From an uncultured Colwellia sp. (GTDB lineage Bacteria; Pseudomonadota; Gammaproteobacteria; Enterobacterales; Alteromonadaceae): a DNA stretch of 64,000 nucleotides. The stretch lies in NCBI GenBank assembly GCA_913058395.1, contig CAJXQI010000009.1, positions 62,001 to 126,000 of the forward strand, written 5' to 3'. Made by a program: the position numbers and the translations under genes. Of this stretch, positions 17,775 to 25,160 are shown piece by piece (the first letter of the stretch is position 1; every line of letters starts with the position of its first letter). The notes beneath the pieces were generated by a model. That model did not search any database and had not been told where the DNA came from. It was given only the letters and a program-made list of their open reading frames with translations.

Positions 17775-19373
17775 ATGAAAAAAACTAAACATTATCATCC
17801 GGATGCGCCGTTATTATTTTCTGATCATAGCCGGCCAGTAAGTCGTCGTGACTTTATCTCATCTGGACTAAGAAAAGGTGCTGGCGTTGTTGCTGGCGCA
17901 TCGTTATTTAGCATGTTTGCTAATCCAAATAATGCTCATGCTACATTATCGCCAGATCTTGAAGCGCTTCGCGCCTCATGTGGCATTAACGTTCAAGGCG
18001 CAGGAAAAATACCATTTATTTCCTTCGATTTGGCCGGTGGGGCAAATATCGCGGGCTCTAACGTCTTGGTTGGTGGCGCAGGCGGGCAACTCGACTTTCT
18101 ATCAACAGGTGGTTATAACAAATTAGGTTTGCCTGGCGATATGGCACCTTCTATTGCCAACCCGAATGCCGACCAATCTGACTTTATTAATACTGAACTC
18201 GGTCTTGCCTTTCACTCTGACTCAGCATTTTTACGCGGTATTTTAGAGAAAACATCAGCCGATACTCGCAGTAAAATAAATGGCGCAGTAATTCCGAGTC
18301 GTTCAGATAACGATACTAGCAATAACCCACATAACCCAATGTACGCTATTGCAGCTGCTGGGGCTGACGGTTCACTTATGCCATTAGCAGGTTCTAGAAA
18401 CACCGAATCAGGTGGCAACTCTATGGCGCCCAGTCGCTTTATTGATTTAAGTAAACGACCTACAAAAATTGATCGCCCTACTGATGTGACCGGCTTAGTC
18501 GATGTTGGTGACTTATTTAGTTTATTGTCTCAAAGTGATGCAGTTGCCGTAATGGAAAGTATTCAAAGAGTTAGTTCGCAAAAGTTAGCTTCGGTAAATA
18601 CTCAAGTCACCCGTGATGCGGTGATTAAAGATTTAGTAAATTGTGGCTATGTGAAAAGTGCTGATTTGGCTGATCGTTTTGGTGATCCTAGCACGCTTAA
18701 CCCACTACTTGACCCCGACATTGTTGGCCCTGCTGGCATTTTCTCATTAGCAGAATTTGACAGCGAAAGTGAATTTAGTAAAACCTCATCAATTATGAAG
18801 TTAGTCGTCAACGGCTTTTCTGGTGCAGGTACCGTTACTATGGGTGGTTTTGATTACCATACTGGAGACAGAGCAACAGGTGAGCTACGAGATTTACGAG
18901 CCGGTCGTTGTATGGGCGCTTGTCTTGAATATGCTGCTAGACGCAACAAACCATTGATGATGTATGTGTTCAGTGACGGCTCAGTTGCCAGTAATGGCCG
19001 AATAGATGAATCAGAAGAAGGTAGAGGTAAAGGCGAATGGACTGGTGATAATTCATCAACAGGTGCATCTTTCTTTTTAGTGTTTAATCCAAACGGTCGC
19101 CCACAACTTAATGGCGCTGATGAAAATCAAATGGCGATGAGTCAGCAAATAGGTTTTATGCGCCCTGATGCGTCGGTAGACACTAGTTCGGCTCCATCAG
19201 CGAATAACGTCAACTTATTGGTAGAAACAGTATTACTGAACTATTTAGCCTTACACGGTGAACAAGGCAGCTTTACTGGCTTAGTGCCAGGACAAGGCTT
19301 GGGTAACAATACCTTACTCGATAGTTTAACAGCCTTTCAACCAATCGTTACCGGTACACTAAACCAAGTATAG
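17775..19373 (+). CDS. Tat-exported DUF1501-like protein
   Basis: 532 residues. The N-terminus holds a twin-arginine signal (SRRDFIS, Arg 24-25, then a mildly hydrophobic stretch ending NAHA). The body resembles the DUF1501 family in the alkaline-phosphatase/sulfatase-like fold, with a GGFDYHTG segment in the place of the usual GxDTH motif (about residue 360). Tat export suggests folding in the cytoplasm before translocation, perhaps with a metal. In planctomycetes DUF1501 genes pair with DUF1592-type cytochrome genes, which fits the neighbours here. AGGA lies about nine bases before the ATG. The enzymatic activity of DUF1501 is not established. Confidence 0.68.
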   Translation: MKKTKHYHPDAPLLFSDHSRPVSRRDFISSGLRKGAGVVAGASLFSMFANPNNAHATLSPDLEALRASCGINVQGAGKIPFISFDLAGGANIAGSNVLVGGAGGQLDFLSTGGYNKLGLPGDMAPSIANPNADQSDFINTELGLAFHSDSAFLRGILEKTSADTRSKINGAVIPSRSDNDTSNNPHNPMYAIAAAGADGSLMPLAGSRNTESGGNSMAPSRFIDLSKRPTKIDRPTDVTGLVDVGDLFSLLSQSDAVAVMESIQRVSSQKLASVNTQVTRDAVIKDLVNCGYVKSADLADRFGDPSTLNPLLDPDIVGPAGIFSLAEFDSESEFSKTSSIMKLVVNGFSGAGTVTMGGFDYHTGDRATGELRDLRAGRCMGACLEYAARRNKPLMMYVFSDGSVASNGRIDESEEGRGKGEWTGDNSSTGASFFLVFNPNGRPQLNGADENQMAMSQQIGFMRPDASVDTSSAPSANNVNLLVETVLLNYLALHGEQGSFTGLVPGQGLGNNTLLDSLTAFQPIVTGTLNQV

Positions 19374-19401
19374 ATAACGTTTATAAGCAATGTTTAGCGC
19401 T

Positions 19402-19437
19402 TTGTTTAGAGCATTGTTTAGAGCATTGTTTAGAGCA
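19402..19437. repeat. three perfect 12-base tandem repeats
   Basis: TTGTTTAGAGCA is repeated three times head to tail with no mismatch, with a degenerate fourth copy just upstream. It lies between the end of the DUF1501-like gene and its terminator. It may be replication slippage; no function is apparent. Confidence 0.9.
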
Positions 19438-19439
19438 AG

Positions 19440-19467
19440 AAAAAAGCACCTTGAAGGTGCTTTTTTA
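19440..19467. terminator. bidirectional intrinsic terminator
   Basis: GCACC and GGTGC arms are extended by A6 on the left and T6 on the right. The hairpin serves the rightward cytochrome operon and, on the other strand, the convergent apbE operon. Confidence 0.85.
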
Positions 19468-19519
19468 GTTTAAGAATGGTGATATCTACTTATAAAGTTT
19501 CGAATTTCAAACCCAATTG

Positions 19520-20530
19520 CTAGTTCTGCTGTAAACCGAGGGAGAAATGCAGTTTCTGCTGATTATCAATAATAATCGCTTCATAGTCAGGCAGGTTGTC
19601 AATAAATGCCATGCCTTGCTCTAATCCTAGAACAAAAAGCGTTGTCGATAACGCATCAACGTAAGTGGGATCTTGCCCAATGACTGAAACACTGACCACC
19701 TGTTGAGCTGACTTACCTGTTTTAGGGTTGATAATATGATGATAGCGTACCTCATCTTCAATAAAGTAACGTTCATAGTCGCCAGAAGTAGAAATAGCTT
19801 CATTACTCAAGGGCAAATGTACTGCAGTTTTATCACTCGCTCTAGGATGTTTAATTCCCACCAACCACGGACGACCTTTGCGATCACCTAGCAGCCCGGT
19901 ATCACCGCCCGCACTAACCAAACCATGTTTTATGCCCGCCGATGCTAATATGGCTAAACAGTTTTTTACCGCATAACCTTTAGCAATACCGCCCAAATCG
20001 ATTTTAATTTTAGGATTTTTAAAGCTAATTGTTTGCTGTTCTTTGTTTAGTACTAAGCCTGTGTGATCAATAGCCGCGAGCGCTTGCTGAATTTGTTGGT
20101 TATTCGGCTTTTGCTTTATTCGATAGTCGTACTGATAGCCAATCGATGCATAAGTAATGTCAAAGGCCCCATCACTCTGCTGAGATATTCGCTCGGCTTT
20201 GGCGAGTAAGTTAAAAAGCTCTAATGATATTTTTACAGGTTCATTTGGTGCTAAGCGATTTACTGTCGATAACTCGCTTTCAGGTTTGTAAGGGCTCATT
20301 TCCTGATCAATGCGGCGCATCTCGTTTTCGACCGCAGTAATAATATTGTTTGCCCGCGTTTGTTCTGAATCTTGGTCACCGATTTTGGCAGCTTCGGTTG
20401 GCAGCCAAAATTCAACGTGTGCTTGAGTGCCCATCACTTTAAAACTATGCTTATGCCACTGTGCATTGGCAGTATTACTACTGAGTAGCAAACTAAGTGT
20501 TGCGATGAAAGTCCAAAATAAAGTACGCAT
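19520..20530 (-). CDS. apbE: ApbE, FAD:protein FMN transferase
   Basis: 336 residues with a cleavable signal peptide (ending NTANA). ApbE-type enzymes act in the periplasm with Mg2+ and move FMN from FAD to a Thr in exported or membrane target proteins such as NqrB/NqrC and RnfG. Visible family motifs are DLGGIAKGYAV near residue 180, SAGGDTGLLG, AISTSGDYERY and HHIINPKTGKS. The C-terminal VDALSTTLFVLG is also typical. It is convergent with the redox operon and 22 bases downstream of an MFS gene. No Nqr or Rnf genes are in the window, so its target is unknown. Proximity to the DUF3570/DUF4266/TlpA cluster suggests, but does not prove, a target there. Confidence 0.93.
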   Translation of the reverse strand: MRTLFWTFIATLSLLLSSNTANAQWHKHSFKVMGTQAHVEFWLPTEAAKIGDQDSEQTRANNIITAVENEMRRIDQEMSPYKPESELSTVNRLAPNEPVKISLELFNLLAKAERISQQSDGAFDITYASIGYQYDYRIKQKPNNQQIQQALAAIDHTGLVLNKEQQTISFKNPKIKIDLGGIAKGYAVKNCLAILASAGIKHGLVSAGGDTGLLGDRKGRPWLVGIKHPRASDKTAVHLPLSNEAISTSGDYERYFIEDEVRYHHIINPKTGKSAQQVVSVSVIGQDPTYVDALSTTLFVLGLEQGMAFIDNLPDYEAIIIDNQQKLHFSLGLQQN

Positions 20531-20552
20531 ATGCTCTACTCACTCGTTAAAA

Positions 20553-21722
20553 TTAGCTTGTTACAGCCTGTTTTTTGGTATTACTTTGCCGTAAAAATAA
20601 AGCAAAAACACCACCAATAAAGGCGGTAAATGCCGCAAAATCAAATGTTGTCATGGCGCCAATACCATCTTGCCACAATATGCCTGCCATATAAGCGCCA
20701 ACAGCGCCACCTATACCATATACTCCGCCGATATAAATTGCTTGTCCGCGGCTTTGCTGGTTGGCATTAAAGTGTTGCTGAATAAAGGCAATACTAGCGC
20801 TATGGTACAAACCAAAACTTAATGCATGAATGAGTTGTGACAAGGCTAAGGCACTATCGCTGTCGGCATAATGTCCGACAATATACCAGCGTAATGCAGT
20901 TAATAAAATGCTACTGCTGATCAGTGTTTTTAATGAGAAACTTTTAAAAAATAAACCCGCAAAAATAAAAATACCAATTTCGGCTACCACACCAATAGCA
21001 ATAAAGATCCCGATGAGAAAACCAGAATAAGCCAAGTTTTTTAGGTATAAAGCAAAAAACACATAATACGGACCAAAGCTCATTTGCAGCATTAAGCCAG
21101 CAAAGAAAAAAAGTAAAAAATTACTATTTAATACTTTATCTTTGATCGACGAATTATCGGCTTTTGCGAGACTTTTAATACGAGGTTGTTGACTCATCAA
21201 GGTCGAAAAAAAGAGCCCAGCTAGAATAGCAATACCAATATAACTAAAAGCTTCTGCTGAGTAACGTTCAATTAACTCGCCACCAAGCATAGCAACAATG
21301 ATAAAACCGATACTGCCCCACAATCGAATACGGGCATATATCTTGCCACTTTTGCGAATAGAGTTTAATGTCATCACCTCAAGCTGCGGTAATATGGCGG
21401 TCCAAAACAAACTAAACATCGCCAAACTAAACATCAACGGCCAATAACTTACTGTCCAAATAATTAAGCTAAAACTTAACAAAGACAATAAAGCGCCAAT
21501 TTTTACTATGGTTAATTGTTTACCTGATTTATCTGCCAGCTGCGCCCAAAGCGTTGGTGCCACTATTTTAGTCGCGGTAATTACCGCCAATATTTCACCA
21601 ATTTCCAGCGAGGTGAAACCTCTCGCATCAAGAAACACCGATAAAAAAGGCACCACTAAGCCCAAAATACCGAAGTACCAAAAATAATTCGCCGAAAGGC
21701 GAACGAATTGCTTTGAAACCAC
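20553..21722 (-). CDS. MFS transporter, HcaT/MFS_1-like
   Basis: 389 residues with about 12 predicted membrane helices. The start is a GTG. The sequence resembles the MFS_1-like group that includes HcaT (FWYFGILGLVVPFLSVFLDARGFTSLEIGEILA, then WAQLADKSG as the loop 2-3 motif). Substrates of that group are poorly known. It sits between aroC and apbE, 22 bases from each, in an apparent aroC-MFS-apbE operon. A link to aromatic compounds is suggested only by HcaT similarity and should not be relied on. Confidence 0.8.
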   Translation of the reverse strand: MVSKQFVRLSANYFWYFGILGLVVPFLSVFLDARGFTSLEIGEILAVITATKIVAPTLWAQLADKSGKQLTIVKIGALLSLLSFSLIIWTVSYWPLMFSLAMFSLFWTAILPQLEVMTLNSIRKSGKIYARIRLWGSIGFIIVAMLGGELIERYSAEAFSYIGIAILAGLFFSTLMSQQPRIKSLAKADNSSIKDKVLNSNFLLFFFAGLMLQMSFGPYYVFFALYLKNLAYSGFLIGIFIAIGVVAEIGIFIFAGLFFKSFSLKTLISSSILLTALRWYIVGHYADSDSALALSQLIHALSFGLYHSASIAFIQQHFNANQQSRGQAIYIGGVYGIGGAVGAYMAGILWQDGIGAMTTFDFAAFTAFIGGVFALFLRQSNTKKQAVTS

Positions 21723-21744
21723 TAGTTAAAAATCCGTAGGTAAT

Positions 21745-22836
21745 TTATCGCTCAATATCAGGTGTTTCACAGACCACATCAGCATTTTGCGCGCGATGTC
21801 TTAAATAATGATCCATCAAGGTTAATGCTAACATAGCTTCAGCAATTGGCACGGCACGAATGCCAACACACGGATCATGACGCCCTTTAGTTACTATATC
21901 CGCCGATTGACCTTCAAGATCAACGGTTTTACCGCTCACACCAATACTAGAGGTTGGTTTAAGTGCAATTGAAGCGACAATGGGTTGGCCAGAAGAAATA
22001 CCGCCTAATACACCACCTGCATGATTTGAAGCAAAGCCTTCTGGTGTTAATTCATCACGATGCTCTGAGCCTTTTTGATTAACGACAGCAAAGCCGTCAC
22101 CAACTTCAACCGCTTTAACGGCATTTATGCCCATTAAGGCATGCGCAATATCAGCATCTAGACGATCAAATATAGGCTCGCCTAAGCCAACCGGTACATG
22201 GTTTGCAACGACCATTAACTTAGCACCAATTGAATCTTTTTCTCGCATAATGTCGCGTAGCAATTCATCCAATTGTTCAAGTTTGTTGGCATCAGGGAAA
22301 AAGAATGGATTTGACTCAACGATATTCCAATCAATATTTTCTGCACAAACGTCGCCAATTTGTGTCACACAAGCTTGAATAGTAATGCCAAATTTTTGTT
22401 GTAAGTATTTTTTAGCAACCGCGCCTGCCGCAACGCGCATAGCAGTTTCTCGAGCAGAAGAACGGCCGCCACCACGGTAATCACGAATGCCGTACTTTTG
22501 CCAATAAGTGTAGTCTGCATGGCCTGGACGAAAAGTATTAGCAATATTACCGTAATCTTGCGAGCGTTGATCGGTATTTTCAATCAACAAACCAATCGGT
22601 GTGCCAGTCGTTTTACCTTCAAAAACACCTGACATGATTTTCACTTCGTCTGCTTCACGACGGGCAGTGGTAAAGCGAGAAGTTCCTGGTCTGCGACGGT
22701 CAAGATCATGTTGCAAATCAGCTTCACTGAGCTCAAGACCAGGAGGGCAACCATCAATAATGGCACCTAAACCTAATCCATGGCTTTCACCAAATGAAGT
22801 AACCGTGAATAACTTACCAAATGTATTGCCTGACAT
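21745..22836 (-). CDS. aroC: chorismate synthase
   Basis: 363 residues, full length. It converts 5-enolpyruvylshikimate-3-phosphate to chorismate, the last shikimate-pathway step, using reduced FMN. Signatures are [17 protein letters not shown] near the N-terminus, [39 protein letters not shown] and the C-terminal [19 protein letters not shown]. It follows prmB by 61 bases on the same strand, an arrangement common in gammaproteobacteria. Nothing unusual is seen. Confidence 0.97.
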   Translation of the reverse strand: MSGNTFGKLFTVTSFGESHGLGLGAIIDGCPPGLELSEADLQHDLDRRRPGTSRFTTARREADEVKIMSGVFEGKTTGTPIGLLIENTDQRSQDYGNIANTFRPGHADYTYWQKYGIRDYRGGGRSSARETAMRVAAGAVAKKYLQQKFGITIQACVTQIGDVCAENIDWNIVESNPFFFPDANKLEQLDELLRDIMREKDSIGAKLMVVANHVPVGLGEPIFDRLDADIAHALMGINAVKAVEVGDGFAVVNQKGSEHRDELTPEGFASNHAGGVLGGISSGQPIVASIALKPTSSIGVSGKTVDLEGQSADIVTKGRHDPCVGIRAVPIAEAMLALTLMDHYLRHRAQNADVVCETPDIER

Positions 22837-22897
22837 AATGATGTTGACCCGTAAATGTTGTTTCGCGAAATCGCCAATTAACTCATTGACGTACTTT

Positions 22898-23827
22898 TTA
22901 TTTATTGCTGGAGAATTCCTGCTGATGTTGCTGTAGTTGTGCTTTGGTTATTCGAAATACACCATGGCCACCACGCTCAAATGTTAGCCACTGAAATGGC
23001 ACATTAGGAAATGCAGCGGTTAAATGCACTTGTGAGTTACCCACTTCACAAATGAGAACACCATTATCATTTAAATGGTTTGCCGCCTCGCTCAGAATTC
23101 GACGAGTAATATCTAAGCCATCAAAACCACTACCTAAACCCATTTTAGGCTCATGCAGAAATTCTTGTGGCAATGCGTCAACATCTTCTTGATCAACATA
23201 AGGAGGATTAGTCACTATTAAATCATAGCTTTGCCCTTCAACCCCAGAAAAAACATCAGAATAAATTGGAATAACTTGTTCTACTAGGCCATGACCTTCA
23301 ATATTCATTTGCGCAACATTTAGGGCATCAACAGACAAATCAGCAGCGTCAACATCTGCTTCAGGGAAATTAATCGCACAAGCAATTGCAATACAACCAC
23401 TACCGGTACACAAATCTAAAATTTGCTGCGGTGCAGAATCAATTAAGCCTTCAAATTTATTACCTATCAGTTCACCAATTGGTGAGCGAGGCACTAAAAC
23501 GCGTTCATCGACATAAAATGGTAAACCACAAAACATTGCTTGATTAGTTAAGTAGGCAGCAGGCAAGCCTTCAGTAATTCGACGTTCAAATAACGCTAAT
23601 ATTGCCTGTTTTTCTTGTGTAACCAATCGGCACTGCATTAATTCATCAACCATATCGCTAGGTAATGACAACTGATGCATAATCAAGGTTATTGCTTCAT
23701 CCCAAGCGTTGATAGTGCCATGACCAAAATATAACTCAGCTTGATTAAACTGACTGGCACCAAAACGCACATAATCACCAATGGTGTGCAATTGTTCGCT
23801 CACATCTGCAAAATTTAATGTTTCCAC
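22898..23827 (-). CDS. prmB: ribosomal protein L3 glutamine methyltransferase PrmB
   Basis: 309 residues. It methylates the side-chain amide of a Gln in ribosomal protein L3 using S-adenosylmethionine. The catalytic NPPY motif is present in [14 protein letters not shown] at about residue 200, with the SAM-binding [16 protein letters not shown] at about 140. The N-terminal helical part ([25 protein letters not shown]) matches PrmB rather than PrmC. It lies upstream of aroC and divergent from smrB, the common arrangement. Confidence 0.95.
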   Translation of the reverse strand: METLNFADVSEQLHTIGDYVRFGASQFNQAELYFGHGTINAWDEAITLIMHQLSLPSDMVDELMQCRLVTQEKQAILALFERRITEGLPAAYLTNQAMFCGLPFYVDERVLVPRSPIGELIGNKFEGLIDSAPQQILDLCTGSGCIAIACAINFPEADVDAADLSVDALNVAQMNIEGHGLVEQVIPIYSDVFSGVEGQSYDLIVTNPPYVDQEDVDALPQEFLHEPKMGLGSGFDGLDITRRILSEAANHLNDNGVLICEVGNSQVHLTAAFPNVPFQWLTFERGGHGVFRITKAQLQQHQQEFSSNK

Positions 23828-23919
23828 ATATTCCTCTAATATCTCAGCGCCATAATTATTTTAAGGGCTATATTAACCTTTCGCTTGTTATTGTTCGTCG
23901 ATGTTTTTAGACTTCACCA

Positions 23920-24462
23920 ATGAAATTTAAAGACGCACTTAACGCGGAAGAAAAAAAGTTGTTTAAAAATGCCATAGGTAAGGTAAAACCTATGGTGCAG
24001 GACAGAGTACACCCCGAAAAAAGAACCATCAAGCAGAAAACAACGTTAGCAAGACAAAAAGATAAAAAAGTTGTCGCTGAGTTTCATTTTTCAGATGAGT
24101 TTGAACCTGATTTAAATAGCCAAGGCCCAGTGAAATATGTTCGTGAAGGTGTTGATAGCTTTGAAGCTAAAAACCTTCGTCGAGGGCAATATGTACCCGA
24201 CCTTATTCTTGATTTGCATGGCCTTGACCAACATCAATCAAAACGCGAAATAGCCGCTTTACTTGCTGCTTGTGAAAAAGAACATGCGCAATGTGTTTGT
24301 ATTGTTCATGGCCTAGGCGCGCGGATATTAAAAAATAAAGTTCCCCACTGGTTAGTACAACACCCAGACGTAATGGCTTTTCATCAAGCGCCATTAGAAT
24401 GGGGTGGCAATGGCGCACTACTTGTTCTGGTTGAATTGAAAGATAAATTCGTTCGCGACTAA
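23920..24462 (+). CDS. smrB: SmrB ribosome-rescue endonuclease
   Basis: 180 residues. SmrB cuts mRNA at collided ribosomes, which allows tmRNA rescue in E. coli. The Smr domain occupies the C-terminal half: DLHGLDQHQSKREIAALL at about residue 97, then CIVHGLGARILKNKVPHWL, where the DLHG and HG-G motifs are the family signature. The basic N-terminal extension (KRTIKQKTTLARQKDKK) is the usual ribosome-contacting part. It is divergent from prmB and convergent with sixA. Confidence 0.93.
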   Translation: MKFKDALNAEEKKLFKNAIGKVKPMVQDRVHPEKRTIKQKTTLARQKDKKVVAEFHFSDEFEPDLNSQGPVKYVREGVDSFEAKNLRRGQYVPDLILDLHGLDQHQSKREIAALLAACEKEHAQCVCIVHGLGARILKNKVPHWLVQHPDVMAFHQAPLEWGGNGALLVLVELKDKFVRD

Positions 24463-24473
24463 ACAGTAACGCA

Positions 24474-24514
24474 CTAATGAAGTCAAATTACTATTTACAA
24501 TATGACTTCATTAG
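24474..24514. terminator. inverted repeat at the smrB/sixA convergent ends
   Basis: CTAATGAAGTCA and TGACTTCATTAG pair perfectly over 12 bases with a 17-base loop. The right arm falls in the last codons of sixA. T-runs are absent, so it may be a weak bidirectional stop or an mRNA 3' stabiliser. Confidence 0.5.
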
Positions 24515-24974
24515 GTGATACCAAGGTAACAAATTCACCTAACATTCTTGTTGTATCATATTCAATTTGTGCCACTGATGCAGTTTGAAATATTGGCATA
24601 GTATTATCGCTGGTTAATTCTGCCACTAAATAGCTAACTAAAGGCATGTGCGACACCAATAAAATCTTTTTATATTGCTCAAGGCTAAACACAGCATCTA
24701 AGTAGTCATGCACTTCTTTTGCATTGTCTTCTGGAGTAATGAAACTTAGTGTTTTTCTTGCACCTACTGATTTTAGTTGCTCAATAACTGTATCTGCAGT
24801 TTGTTGTGCTCGTAAATAAGGGCTAACAAAAACACAATCAAAGGTGTGCTGATTTTCAGCCAACCATTGCGCAGATGTTCTAGCTTCATTGATCCCATTT
24901 TCTGTTAATGGTCTTAATGCATCTGAAGGCGCAATATTTTCAGCTTGGCCATGACGCATAACAAAAATTTGCAT
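24495..24974 (-). CDS. sixA: phosphohistidine phosphatase SixA
   Basis: 159 residues. SixA removes phosphate from phosphohistidine; in E. coli it acts on the nitrogen PTS protein NPr. The histidine-phosphatase signature RHGQAE is at residues 8-13 and the second catalytic His is in VSHMPLV. The length and the lack of an export signal fit cytosolic SixA rather than phosphoglycerate mutase. It is a single gene, convergent with smrB. Confidence 0.9.
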   Translation of the reverse strand: MQIFVMRHGQAENIAPSDALRPLTENGINEARTSAQWLAENQHTFDCVFVSPYLRAQQTADTVIEQLKSVGARKTLSFITPEDNAKEVHDYLDAVFSLEQYKKILLVSHMPLVSYLVAELTSDNTMPIFQTASVAQIEYDTTRMLGEFVTLVSPNEVIL

Positions 24975-25160
24975 AACTACCTTAATTTAAACGAACTTTA
25001 TTATTTGCGGCTATAGTAAAGGAATTCTTTAACTTTTTATAACATCCGTTAAGAATAAAATGGACTCACCTTATTCCTTAGGGTAATTTAGAAAGATAAC
25101 AAAAATAGGACTCTAGCCACAGTAAAATTGCGCTACAGGTCAAATTTTGCGGGAGCAATT

